The notes below the pieces were generated by a model. The model did not search any database and had not been told where the DNA came from. It saw only the letters and a program-made list of their open reading frames with translations. A stretch of DNA of 10,437 bases from JASFRI01 sp050115015. GTDB lineage: Bacteria; Acidobacteriota; Polarisedimenticolia; CBDVAL01. The stretch lies in contig JASFRI010000129.1 of assembly GCA_050115015.1 (NCBI GenBank), positions 1 through 10,437 on the forward strand, read 5' to 3'. Both the position numbers and the translations under genes were made by a program. Positions 1-7,200 of the stretch are shown here, piece by piece; positions within the stretch are counted from its first letter, which is position 1; every line of letters starts with the position of its first letter.

Positions 1-1365
1 GTGACGCTGGATGCCACGGGCACGGTCGATCCCGACGGTGACACGGTGGCCTACGCGTGGGCGGAGACTAGCGGTCCCGTCGGACTTCTGGACGATCTCC
101 AGTCCCCGGCACCCAGCTTCGTGGCACCCTCGACCGACGTGCCGTTGCAGCTGCTCTTCGATCTGACGGCATCCGACGGAGAGCTGAGCAGTGTATCCTC
201 CGTCGACGTCACCGTCTTGCCGGAGGGGGTCGACTCCGACGGCGACGGAGTCGAAGATGAGGTCGACAACTGCATCCTGATCCCGAACCCGGATCAGAGC
301 GACATGGATGCCGACGGTGCGGGCGATCCCTGCGATCCGTGTCCGCTGGATCCCACCGACGACGCCAGCGACGGCGACGGCGTGTGCGACGATGCGGACA
401 ACTGCATCGGCCTCCCGAACCCGGACCAGAGCGACAAGGACTCCGATGGTGCGGGCGATCCCTGCGATCCGTGTCCGCTGGATCCCACCGACGACGCCAG
501 CGATGGCGACGGGGTGTGCGACGATGCGGACAACTGCATCGGCCTCTCGAACCCGGATCAGAGCGACATGGACGCCGATCAGCTGGGGGATGCCTGCGAC
601 AACTGCCCGTCCTTCGTGAACCCCGACCAGGCGGACGTCGACGGAGACGGCGTCGGCGATGCGTGCACGCCCCCCTCGCTCACCGTGGACCTCACCCCGA
701 CCCTGCTGTGGCCGCCGAACCACAGGCTGGTCCCGGTGACGGCCGAGGTGATCGCGGTGGCCCCCTCCGGCCCGGTGGAGGTGCAACTGGTGTCGATCAC
801 CAGCAGCGAGCCGGACGACGCCGAAGGTGGCGGTGATGGCAATACCACCGGCGACATCCGGCAAGCCACGGTCGGTGCCAACGATCTCGAGTTCGACCTG
901 CGCGCCGAGCGCCAGGCAGGGGGGAACGGTCGTGTCTACACGGTGACGTACGCGGCGACAACCACGAACGGCTCCGGCCTGACGACCACGGCCAGCGCCG
1001 AGGTATCGGTTCCGCACGACCAGGGTGGCGTGGTGGAGCCCGCATTGCTCTTCGTGCAGGACGGCGCTGCCGGAACGTGGTTGACCTGGGAGCCGATCGT
1101 CAACGCTCTTTACTATGACGTCGTCCGTGGGGAGGTCTCTCAGCTCCGGGACAAGGGCGATGCCTATCATCTGGGCCAGCTGAGCTGCATTGTCGGTGCG
1201 ACCACGATGTCCGGGACGTCGGACTTCGAGGATCCCGACGTCCCCGAACTCGGCGAGGCGTTCTTCTACCTGATGGCCTACGATGACGGTGCGCCGAGCG
1301 GCTACGGGACCGAGAGCGCCGCGAAGACCCGCTTCGCCTCGCCGGGGCAGGGCTCATGCCACTAG
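1..1365 (+). CDS. Secreted thrombospondin type 3 repeat protein (5' end missing)
   Basis: This is probably an extracellular, Ca2+-binding structural or adhesive protein. The visible 454 codons start inside a PKD/REJ-like beta-domain (about 1-75: 'VTLDATGTVDPDGD', 'YAWAETSGP'), so the GTG at base 1 is most likely an internal Val and the gene begins upstream. Residues about 77-223 are TSP3 repeats rich in DxDxDGxxD loops with paired Cys (CDPCP, DNC) and the 'NPDQSD' linker. Residues about 226-343 form a beta-domain with the signature 'LWPPNH'. Residues about 344-454 form a C-terminal domain ('YYDVVRGE', 'FFYLMAYDD', final 'GQGSCH') that I know as the end of many large secreted proteins in Acidobacteriota-like genomes. 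There is no membrane anchor or LPXTG sorting signal at the end. Two TSP3 units are near-identical at DNA level (see the repeat entry). Function beyond Ca2+ binding is not determined. Confidence 0.85.
   Translation: MTLDATGTVDPDGDTVAYAWAETSGPVGLLDDLQSPAPSFVAPSTDVPLQLLFDLTASDGELSSVSSVDVTVLPEGVDSDGDGVEDEVDNCILIPNPDQSDMDADGAGDPCDPCPLDPTDDASDGDGVCDDADNCIGLPNPDQSDKDSDGAGDPCDPCPLDPTDDASDGDGVCDDADNCIGLSNPDQSDMDADQLGDACDNCPSFVNPDQADVDGDGVGDACTPPSLTVDLTPTLLWPPNHRLVPVTAEVIAVAPSGPVEVQLVSITSSEPDDAEGGGDGNTTGDIRQATVGANDLEFDLRAERQAGGNGRVYTVTYAATTTNGSGLTTTASAEVSVPHDQGGVVEPALLFVQDGAAGTWLTWEPIVNALYYDVVRGEVSQLRDKGDAYHLGQLSCIVGATTMSGTSDFEDPDVPELGEAFFYLMAYDDGAPSGYGTESAAKTRFASPGQGSCH
301..564 (+). repeat. Tandem 132-bp TSP3 coding repeat, two copies
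   Basis: Bases 301-432 and 433-564 are two in-frame copies of a 44-codon unit. I count 8 mismatches in 132 positions by eye (about 94% identity), including an unbroken identical run of over 50 bases in the middle. Several differences are synonymous. A partial, more diverged third unit starts at 565. This looks like a recent in-frame tandem duplication within the TSP3 domain, so copy number could vary between strains. Confidence 0.85.
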
Positions 1366-1415
1366 ACCAAACGACGGCTGCTGATCGAATCCGCCTGTGG
1401 GTCCAGCAAATGTCG

Positions 1416-1444
1416 CGGTAGGTCTACCGATGGGGAACCTACCG
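1416..1444. terminator. Possible hairpin between convergent genes
   Basis: CGGTAGGT (1416-1423) and ACCTACCG (1437-1444) are perfect 8-bp inverted arms with a 13-nt loop. They lie between the stop of the TSP3 gene (1365) and the stop of the minus-strand ORF (1473). A third TACCG at 1425-1429 allows an alternative shorter stem. There is no clear T-run on either side, so a bidirectional terminator is plausible only because of its position. Confidence 0.3.
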
Positions 1445-1472
1445 AGGCGGGGGCTCGGTGCGGTCGCGGAGC

Positions 1473-1793
1473 CTATTGCCGGCCGGCGAACTCGGCCGCG
1501 CGTGTGAGCGCGGGGCGGTTCGCGGTAGCCCCCTGGACGATCTCGAGCAGCTGGATGTCGCGCTGGTTGGCCTCTTCCTTCAGGCCGGCGGTGTCGGCTG
1601 CCATCCCGGCTCCGTAGAGGACGCGAAGCCGGTTGGCGGAGCGAGCCAGGGCTGCCCGGTGCCGGACCTCCACCTTGTCGGGCCCATCTTCCAGGGGAAG
1701 CAGGTCGCCGTAGAGCTCTTGGGCCGGCAGCAGCTCGCCCGGCGCCATCGGAGACTTGTCCGTTCGCGCTTCCGTCCTTGCCGCCTCGGCCAT
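1473..1793 (-). CDS. Small hypothetical protein or gene remnant
   Basis: I do not recognise the product. The minus-strand frame ending at TAG (1475-1473) has strong coding character over about 100 codons: third positions are almost all G or C, and the composition is balanced (e.g. 'LLPAQELYGDLLPLEDGPDK', 'EEANQRDIQLLEIVQ'). The predicted protein is charged, apparently helical and lacks Cys. The sense-strand reading of the same stretch looks like a typical antisense shadow. The 5' end is unclear. The ATG at 1793-1791 gives 106 aa but has GAGGAG directly touching it, too close for a normal Shine-Dalgarno. The ATG at 1748 gives 91 aa with no Shine-Dalgarno. Further upstream the frame turns Arg/Ser/Pro-rich and looks non-coding. 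It may be an intact small gene or the 3' end of a decayed longer one. It is convergent with the TSP3 gene and divergent from the flippase gene. Confidence 0.45.
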   Translation of the reverse strand: MAEAARTEARTDKSPMAPGELLPAQELYGDLLPLEDGPDKVEVRHRAALARSANRLRVLYGAGMAADTAGLKEEANQRDIQLLEIVQGATANRPALTRAAEFAGRQ

Positions 1794-2049
1794 CTCCTCG
1801 AGAGCCGCGCTCTTCCTGTGGGTTGCGTACAGGCTCCACGCCTCGGAGGAACGGCGCGGTACGGAGACCGGGGCCTTCGTCTCCCCGGACCACCGCCGGG
1901 ACCGCGCGGCAGTCAATCGCGGCCGTTCAGGCGGTCGGGGATGTCTGGACTGCGCGGCGTCCTGCGACAGGGCGGGAGTGCCGGCGGACCGCGGCCATGG
2001 CCAGACGCCGCGGCGGTGTGTATCATCCTGCGGACCCCATGGAGGGAAG
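1794..2049. other. Intergenic stretch upstream of the flippase gene
   Basis: All frames here are Arg/Pro-rich and show no recognisable domain. One open plus-strand frame runs into the flippase but has no protein-like character before 2050. The only signals I see are the weak promoter at 1998-2026 and the flippase ribosome binding site at 2041-2047. Confidence 0.5.
1998..2026 (+). promoter_or_regulatory. Possible weak promoter of the flippase gene
   Basis: TATCAT (2021-2026) could serve as a -10 box, with a poor -35 candidate TGGCCA (1998-2003) 17 bp upstream. The resulting leader to the ATG at 2050 would be short, about 17 nt. It is listed because similar TATA-type boxes precede two other genes in this otherwise GC-rich window. 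Confidence 0.3.
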
Positions 2050-3588
2050 ATGAGCCGGAACAACCCCGAGCAGCCGGATACCGCGAAGAGCGGGATGGCG
2101 CACCTTCCCTCCCTCGTCAAGGGCGCAGCGATCAACCTGACGGGGACGATGACCGGGAAGGTCCTGGCCTTTGCCTACACGTTCCTCCTCGCCCGGATGC
2201 TCACCCCTGGAGACGTGGGGCTCTACTTCCTCTCCCTGACCGTATTCCAGTTCATCGGGACCGTGGCGGTATTCGGTCTCAATGCCGGCATGGTCCGGTT
2301 CATCCCCATCTACCGGGCCCGGAAGGACCGTCACAGCGGGGATGCCACCGTGCAGTTCGGCCTCTGGGTCTCCATGGCCCTGGGCTTCCTGGCGGCCGCC
2401 GGCCTGGCGCTCTTCTCCCATCCCCTGGCGGCACGGACGTTCGACAAGCCCGAGCTTGCCAGGATCTTCGTGGCGATCGCCCCGGCGCTTCCTTTCTGGG
2501 TGGCGGGGACGGTCCTGGTGGCCTGCACGCGGGCCCTCGGCCGGATGCAGTACGGAATCTACGTTCGTCAACTGACCGAGCCGATCTCGAGACTCGTGGT
2601 CACGGTGGGTCTGTTCCTGGCTGGACTCCGTTTGTGGGGTGCGGTCATCGCCTTCGCCATCTCGGTCGTCCTGGGGTCTCTTCAGGCCTGGTACTACAAG
2701 GTCCGTCTCTTCCCGCAGGCCGGCCGTGGAGGATGGCTTCCCGCGGAATGGCGGCAGATCATCTTCTTCTCCCTTCCCCAGACGTTCTCGCGCTTCCTCA
2801 TGATGGTGATCCTGTGGACGGACACCCTGATGGTCGGCGCGCTGGGAACGGCCGAGGACGTGGGTCTCTACGGGATTGCCGTGCGCACCGCCGCCCTCGG
2901 AAGCGTCGTCAGCGAAGCGTTCTCGCTCATGTTCGGACCGATGATCGCGGGACGATTCGAGAAGGGCCAGCAGGACGAGCTTCGCAGCATCCTGCAGTCC
3001 GCGACCAAGTGGGCGCTTAGCCTCGGGTTCCCGGTGCTGCTCGTCTTCCTTTCGCTCCCCGGAGCGGTGCTGGGGGTCTACGGTGCCGAGTACGTCCCGG
3101 CTTCCGGTGCGTTGCTTCTTCTCGCCCTGGCGCAGCTGATCCTGGGGGCCGCAGGTCCCATCGGGCAGTTGCTCCTCATGTCCGGTCATCCGTGGCTGAA
3201 CTTCGCGGACAACATCGGGGCGGCCATCGTGAACGTGGTCCTGAACGCCACCCTGATCCCGCGGTTCGGGCTGATGGGGGCCGCCACCGCGACGCTATCG
3301 TCTCTCACGCTGGTGAGTCTGATGCGACTGACCCAGGTGTACCGCCACACCCGATTGCAGCCCTTCCGGGCCGCCACCCTGAAGCCGTTCGCTGCGGGGG
3401 GCACTGCTCTACTGACCGGATTGGGCTTCGGGGCCCTTCTGGCGGACCTGCCGCCGGTGCTGGTGGTGCTGATCGCCGGCGGGGCCCTTTCCCTGGTCTT
3501 CGTGGCGGTCCTGCTGGCGCTCGGGTTCGACGAGGACGATCGGTTCATCCTGGCGCGCCTCCGGACGCGCTTCTCCCGCGAGAACTGA
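2050..3588 (+). CDS. Wzx-like polysaccharide flippase (MOP superfamily)
   Basis: This is a predicted integral inner-membrane protein of 512 aa that would flip lipid-linked glycan units across the membrane. It has a hydrophilic N-terminus of about 20 residues, then about 12-14 hydrophobic segments separated by short Arg/Lys-rich loops. The first helix pair carries 'GKVLAFAYTFLLARMLTPGDVGLYFL', shown here as GKVLAFAYTF plus LLARMLTPGDVG, the typical opening of the polysaccharide-biosynthesis/flippase family. It is followed by 'GMVRFIPIYRARKD' and, late in the protein, 'NVVLNATLIPRFGLMGAA', also typical of Wzx/MurJ-like proteins. The ATG at 2050 is chosen because GGAGGGA (2041-2047) lies just upstream, and the open frame before it is not protein-like. 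Length fits the family, which is usually 400-520 aa. The substrate cannot be read from sequence. A MATE-type exporter is less likely. The next gene is of a class common in the same loci. Confidence 0.85.
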   Translation: MSRNNPEQPDTAKSGMAHLPSLVKGAAINLTGTMTGKVLAFAYTFLLARMLTPGDVGLYFLSLTVFQFIGTVAVFGLNAGMVRFIPIYRARKDRHSGDATVQFGLWVSMALGFLAAAGLALFSHPLAARTFDKPELARIFVAIAPALPFWVAGTVLVACTRALGRMQYGIYVRQLTEPISRLVVTVGLFLAGLRLWGAVIAFAISVVLGSLQAWYYKVRLFPQAGRGGWLPAEWRQIIFFSLPQTFSRFLMMVILWTDTLMVGALGTAEDVGLYGIAVRTAALGSVVSEAFSLMFGPMIAGRFEKGQQDELRSILQSATKWALSLGFPVLLVFLSLPGAVLGVYGAEYVPASGALLLLALAQLILGAAGPIGQLLLMSGHPWLNFADNIGAAIVNVVLNATLIPRFGLMGAATATLSSLTLVSLMRLTQVYRHTRLQPFRAATLKPFAAGGTALLTGLGFGALLADLPPVLVVLIAGGALSLVFVAVLLALGFDEDDRFILARLRTRFSREN

Positions 3589-3606
3589 GGCGCCGGCGCG
3601 ACGATG

Positions 3607-3699
3607 GTTCGTGTTCATCACCCGCGTGCCCCCGACCAGCAGGTTCATCTCCAGGGCGGTGAGCGTGAGCCGGCTCACCGCATCCCCCAGGAACTCGTC
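3607..3699 (-). pseudogene. katG: Fragment of catalase-peroxidase (KatG) C-terminal domain
   Basis: Read on the minus strand, bases 3699-3607 encode DEFLGDAVSRLTLTALEM followed by NLLVGGTRVMNTN, then HRR. From memory this matches the conserved KatG C-terminal segment '[22 protein letters not shown]', followed in mycobacterial KatG by 'YKR'. Agreement is especially clear at LT-LTA-EM, LVGG and RV--N. Similarity may begin near 3723. Upstream the frame loses KatG character, and downstream it runs into the antisense of the flippase 3' end. Expected flanking KatG motifs (e.g. 'GVFTDRPG', 'NDFFVNLLDM') are absent. With about 30 of over 700 residues present, this is a dead remnant left between flippase and amidotransferase genes. 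Family recognition is from recall, not a search. Confidence 0.6.
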
Positions 3700-3729
3700 C
3701 GGCGCAGGCGGACGCCGAGAGAAGGCATG

Positions 3730-3759
3730 TTGGTGCGCCGGTGGCCCCGTGCGTATACT
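3730..3759 (+). promoter_or_regulatory. Sigma70-like promoter of the amidotransferase gene
   Basis: TTGGTG (3730-3735) and TATACT (3754-3759) are separated by 18 bp. The -10 box is a rare A/T-rich hexamer in a GC-rich stretch. The expected transcription start is near 3766, giving a leader of about 110 nt. The same TATACT hexamer precedes the glycosyltransferase gene at 7204. Confidence 0.5.
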
Positions 3760-3840
3760 GGAGACCTTCCGGGCACCCGCGAGGAGGCGAGGCGGCGACG
3801 GTCGTTGCACCCGGGATACCGTGGGGCAGGGCTCGCCGCA

Positions 3841-3870
3841 GGGGTTGCGCCGGCCGACCCCGGAGGAGGA
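3841..3870 (+). promoter_or_regulatory. Leader hairpin directly next to the ribosome binding site
   Basis: GGGGTTG (3841-3847) can pair with CGACCCC (3855-3861): 7 bp including one G-U pair, with a 7-nt loop. The stem ends at the base before the strong Shine-Dalgarno GGAGGAGGA (3862-3870), four bases ahead of the ATG at 3875. A stem in this place can influence ribosome access. No known riboswitch class is recognised. Confidence 0.3.
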
Positions 3871-3874
3871 TTGG

Positions 3875-5707
3875 ATGCCCGGACTGATAGCGCTCTCCTG
3901 GTCCGCCGGGAGGGGTGAGGCCGCCCGGAGGACCTTCCAGACGGCGAGCGATGCGCTGGTACGCCTCCAGGCTTTGCCCGCCGGGGAGCCCAGGCATGGT
4001 CCGAGCTTCTGTATGGCCCGATTCGGCCTTCACTCCTCCCCGTACCCGGACGTCCTGGCGCCGGAGAAGTCATCGCTACTGCTCGCGGTGGCCGGATGGT
4101 GCTTCGATTCCCGGGATCCGGACCGCTCCCTGTCTCTGAGCCGGCTGGCTCGCGCGCTCGAGTCGGAGGGGGACGCCGCGGTCGAACACCTCCAGGGACA
4201 ATACCTGCTGGTCCGCGGTGATCGACGTTCCGGCCGGATGATCGCGGAAGGGGACGGCATGGGGCTGTTTCCCTGGTACATGGCCGAGACGGAGGAGGGT
4301 GCGTGGATCAGCACGTCGTCGATGGCCCTCGCCTGTGCCCTGAAAGCGCCGCTGGATACCGGAGCGCTGCGGGGCCTCTTCATGGGGGACGCGATTCGCG
4401 CGCCACGGAGTGCGTTCTCCGGCGTCCGACGCATTCACATCGGGGAGACCGTTCACCTGGAGGACGGAAAGGCGCGGATCGAGCGCTCCTGGTCACCTTT
4501 CCGTTCCACCGTACCTTACCGGCGCATCGGCGACGCCGTCGATGAAGGTGTCCAGCGACTCCGGCGATCCACGCGCAACATCCGTAGCTGCTGGCCCCGC
4601 TGGATCAGCGCGCTCACGTCGGGCTTGGATTCCCGGCTGGTGGTCGCCTCCATGGCCGAGCCGGGAGTCCCCGTGGTCGTGACGGTGAACGGGCCCCCCG
4701 AGCTTCTCGACGTCCAGGTCGCGAAGGAGGCCGCGGCCCGATTCGGCTGGTCCCTCGTGCACCAGCAGCGACCGGACCGATGGGGAGAACGACTCTGGGA
4801 TTACTTCGACAAGGGAATCGCGCTGTCCGACGGCGAGGTCACCGGAGACCGCACCGCAACCACCGCGTGGACGAAGGAGCAACTCGCGACGAAACACGAT
4901 GCTGCCTTCGGTGGCAGAGGGGGCGAGCTCTACCGCGAGTTCTTCTGGCAGCAGGAGTTCCTGCGGATCGGCCGTTCCAGGCGGGTCGATCTCGACCGGC
5001 TGCTCCGGTTTCGTTTCAGCTTCAACGCGCGTCCCGCGCTAGGTCTCTTCCGGCAGGACTGGCGGCCGCTTTATTTTGGCGACCAGAAAGCGGCGATGAG
5101 TGCGCTCATGGACGAGCAGCCGGATGCCCTGAACACGGCCAAGCTGGACGTGATCTACCTCTGGAAGACCGGTGGCCACACGAACTTCCCACAGATCGCG
5201 AGCCCGCAACCCCTGCTCACCCGAGAACTCGTGGAGTACACGACGAGCTTGCCATGGCGATACCGCATGCACGGTGCGCTCGTGCGCCATTTGATCACCC
5301 GGCTCCATCCCCGGCTCGCGCGCGTGCGCACCTGGTACGGCACGAACGCGGAGCCCCTGAGCTGGCAGCGTCCGATCCAGCTGATCTCTTACGGGTCGGA
5401 ATCCGTCAAGAAGCTGATCCGCAAGATGTCCCAGATCACCCTCGGACGCGCGATCTTCCCCGACCCGAATCAGCGGGACACGGCTCCCCCGAAAAGCGAG
5501 CCGTTACAGGATCGCCTCCGCGCCGAAGGGGTCCTGGAGGCCGCGAATCTGCGGAGCGCCTCCTTGTACGACGCTGCCGGACTGAGCGAGTTCCTGAGCA
5601 AGGCCGGGACACCGTCCTTCGACGGATGGAATGCCCTGTTCGCGGTACTGACCATCGAGTGGATCCTCCGGCTCTGTGATCTCCCGGCCCCACGTGAGTC
5701 CTTCTAA
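3875..5707 (+). CDS. Asparagine-synthetase-like amidotransferase, glutaminase site lost
   Basis: The 610-aa protein has the two-part layout of class-II glutamine amidotransferase/AsnB proteins. Residues about 1-200 match the Ntn fold (e.g. 'VEHLQGQYLLVRGDRRSG', then 'EGDGMGLFPWY' and 'AWISTSSMALACA'). However, the catalytic Cys that must follow Met1 is absent: the protein begins MPGL where active enzymes begin MCGI. The synthetase half carries a PP-loop variant, T248-S249-G250-L251-D252-S253-R254, in place of SGGxDS, followed by 'NGPPELLDVQVAKEAAARFG'. It may adenylate a carboxylate and use free ammonia or another amine, or be non-catalytic. Such homologues are common in capsule, exopolysaccharide and O-antigen clusters, which fits the flippase upstream. 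The ATG at 3875 has the strong Shine-Dalgarno GGAGGAGGA; an in-frame GTG at 3821 has none. It has its own promoter about 115 bp upstream. Confidence 0.8.
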   Translation: MPGLIALSWSAGRGEAARRTFQTASDALVRLQALPAGEPRHGPSFCMARFGLHSSPYPDVLAPEKSSLLLAVAGWCFDSRDPDRSLSLSRLARALESEGDAAVEHLQGQYLLVRGDRRSGRMIAEGDGMGLFPWYMAETEEGAWISTSSMALACALKAPLDTGALRGLFMGDAIRAPRSAFSGVRRIHIGETVHLEDGKARIERSWSPFRSTVPYRRIGDAVDEGVQRLRRSTRNIRSCWPRWISALTSGLDSRLVVASMAEPGVPVVVTVNGPPELLDVQVAKEAAARFGWSLVHQQRPDRWGERLWDYFDKGIALSDGEVTGDRTATTAWTKEQLATKHDAAFGGRGGELYREFFWQQEFLRIGRSRRVDLDRLLRFRFSFNARPALGLFRQDWRPLYFGDQKAAMSALMDEQPDALNTAKLDVIYLWKTGGHTNFPQIASPQPLLTRELVEYTTSLPWRYRMHGALVRHLITRLHPRLARVRTWYGTNAEPLSWQRPIQLISYGSESVKKLIRKMSQITLGRAIFPDPNQRDTAPPKSEPLQDRLRAEGVLEAANLRSASLYDAAGLSEFLSKAGTPSFDGWNALFAVLTIEWILRLCDLPAPRESF

Positions 5708-5772
5708 CGTCATACGATTGAAGCTCCAACGACTGCTTTTCCGCCGGCCCGAAGCCGCCAGGAGGAAACCCG

Positions 5773-7161
5773 TTGTCCAGAGCCCGAAGCCTGATGGCCG
5801 TCCCCATCCTCGCCGTCCTGCTGCCCGCCTTTCCGGTCCGGGCCGCATCCTCGCAGGAGCGCCTGCTCGAGGCCGCCTTGTCCCAGGCGGATCGCTCCTA
5901 CGCCCGCCTGGCCTGGCTGACGGACCGGATCGGGCACCGGCTGAGCGGATCGGAGAGCCTGGAGAAGGCGGTCGTCTGGGGCGCCGGGGAGATGGAGAAG
6001 GACGGGCTGGACCGGGTCTGGACCGAGGAGGTGATGGTCCCCCACTGGGTCCGCGGGCGGGAGAGCGGCGCGATCGTGGCGCCGGTGCAGCGCCCCCTGG
6101 TCCTGACCGCCCTCGGGGGGAGCGTGGGGACGCCGGAGGGAGGGATCACCGGGGAGGTGATCGAGTTTTCCAGCTTCGAGGAGATGCAGGCCGCCGGCGA
6201 TCGGGTGCGGGGAAGGATCGTGATGTTCAACAAGGAGATCCTCCCCGATGGGGGGCGGGAGCACGGCTACGGCTCCGCCGTGGGCCTGCGGCACAGCGGC
6301 GCCCGGGAGGCGGCGAAGCAGGGGGCCGTGGCGATGATCCTGCGGTCCCTGGGGACCGCCGACTTCCGGCTGGCCCACACCGGCTCCATGGCCTACGACG
6401 AGGCCGGGAAGCGTATCCCCGGCGCGGCCGTCAGCGCCGAGGACGCGGAGCTGATCCATCGCTTGCTGGCCTCCGGCGAGCCGGTCAAGGTCCGGCTCGA
6501 CCTCGGCTGCGAGACGCTGCCGGATGCGCCGTCGGCGAACGTTCTGGGAGACCTCCGGGGACGCGAGCGGCCGGAGGAGATTGTCCTGATCGGCGGGCAT
6601 CTGGATTCCTGGGACGTGGGCAGCGGTGCTCACGACGACGGTGCAGGCGTGGTGGCGGTGATGGAGGCGATGCGGCTGCTCCGATCCCTCGACCTGCGCC
6701 CGCGCCGGACCATCCGCGCGGTGCTGTTCACGAACGAGGAGAACGGTCTGCGGGGCGGCAAGGGCTACGCGGAGGCGCATGCCGCGGAGATCCCCCTCCA
6801 CGTGGCCGCCGTCGAGTCCGACAGCGGCGGCGATCGCCCCCTGGGCTACGGCGTGACGGCGGGGGAGGGGGCGGTGGAGCGCGTTCAGGCGATTGCCGCC
6901 TACCTGGCCTCCATCGACGCCACGGAGGTTCTCCCCCGGGGCGGTGGCGCGGACATCAGCCCGCTGCGGAAGCTCGGGGTCCCCGCCCTGAACGTCCGCC
7001 AGGACACCACCCACTACTTCGACTATCACCACACCAGGGCCGACACCCTCGACAAGATCACCCCCGGGAACCTGGCCCGAAACGTGGGCGCCATGGCGGT
7101 CCTGGCCTGGTCCCTGGCCGAGGACCCGGAGCCGCTGCCGCGTCCGGCGCCCGAGGAGTAG
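5773..7161 (+). CDS. Secreted M28 metallopeptidase with PA domain (PGCP type)
   Basis: This is a predicted zinc amino- or dipeptidase of 462 aa acting outside the cytoplasm. The N-terminus is a signal peptide (Arg-rich start, hydrophobic core 'AVPILAVLLPAFPV', likely cut near 'VRA-AS'). A PA insert lies at about 110-250. The catalytic domain has all expected residues: H276 and D278 in 'GGHLDSWD', D288 in 'GAHDDGAG', E322-E323 in 'TNEENGLRGG', D350 in 'ESDSGG' and H420 in 'YFDYHHTRADTLDKI'. From memory, these spacings are the same as in plasma glutamate carboxypeptidase/carboxypeptidase Q. It should bind two zinc ions, with E322 as the general base. The start is TTG at 5773, with AGGAGG at 5760-5765; ATG at 5794 is possible but would shorten the signal's basic region. 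No promoter is evident in the 65-bp gap, so readthrough from the amidotransferase gene is possible. Confidence 0.9.
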   Translation: MSRARSLMAVPILAVLLPAFPVRAASSQERLLEAALSQADRSYARLAWLTDRIGHRLSGSESLEKAVVWGAGEMEKDGLDRVWTEEVMVPHWVRGRESGAIVAPVQRPLVLTALGGSVGTPEGGITGEVIEFSSFEEMQAAGDRVRGRIVMFNKEILPDGGREHGYGSAVGLRHSGAREAAKQGAVAMILRSLGTADFRLAHTGSMAYDEAGKRIPGAAVSAEDAELIHRLLASGEPVKVRLDLGCETLPDAPSANVLGDLRGRERPEEIVLIGGHLDSWDVGSGAHDDGAGVVAVMEAMRLLRSLDLRPRRTIRAVLFTNEENGLRGGKGYAEAHAAEIPLHVAAVESDSGGDRPLGYGVTAGEGAVERVQAIAAYLASIDATEVLPRGGGADISPLRKLGVPALNVRQDTTHYFDYHHTRADTLDKITPGNLARNVGAMAVLAWSLAEDPEPLPRPAPEE

Positions 7162-7164
7162 GCA

Positions 7165-7189
7165 CGGGCCTGGTCGCCCGCGGGCGTGC
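7165..7189 (+). terminator. GC hairpin after the peptidase gene, weak candidate
   Basis: CGGGC (7165-7169) pairs with GCCCG (7176-7180) across a 6-nt loop just after the peptidase stop. An alternative outer stem GCACG/CGTGC (7162-7166/7185-7189) and a 12-bp palindrome CGCCCGCGGGCG (7175-7186) overlap it. No T-run follows, so an intrinsic terminator is uncertain. Confidence 0.2.
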
Positions 7190-7200
7190 GCGGGGCGGGG

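Larger units (their letters stand above)
3589..3874. other. Intergenic region between flippase and amidotransferase
   Basis: This gap holds, in order, a 10-bp palindrome GCGCCGGCGC (3590-3599) just after the flippase stop, the katG remnant on the minus strand, a sigma70-like promoter, and a leader with a hairpin beside the ribosome binding site. The amidotransferase frame is open through most of the gap, but its reading there is Arg-rich and not protein-like. Confidence 0.55.

Noticed and set aside
1888..1916. Promoter for the minus-strand ORF using TTGACT (1916-1911)
   Set aside because: The -35-like hexamer is good, but the expected -10 position reads GTGGTC, which does not resemble a -10 box.
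1756..2049. N-terminal extension of the flippase (98 extra codons)
   Set aside because: The extension has Arg/Cys-rich, non-protein-like composition and overlaps the possible minus-strand gene. The ATG at 2050 has a good ribosome binding site and begins a typical flippase N-terminus.
3409..3810. A full minus-strand gene containing the KatG-like segment
   Set aside because: Only the central 30-40 residues resemble KatG; the rest is the antisense of the flippase end and Arg/Pro-rich sequence, so it is annotated as a remnant only.
3611..3874. N-terminal extension of the amidotransferase (88 extra codons)
   Set aside because: It is Arg-rich, spans the katG remnant and the promoter, and lacks a ribosome binding site. 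The ATG at 3875 has GGAGGAGGA four bases upstream.
5718..5746. Promoter in the gap before the peptidase (TTGAAG at 5718)
   Set aside because: No -10-like hexamer lies at the right distance; the spacing falls on CCGCCG.
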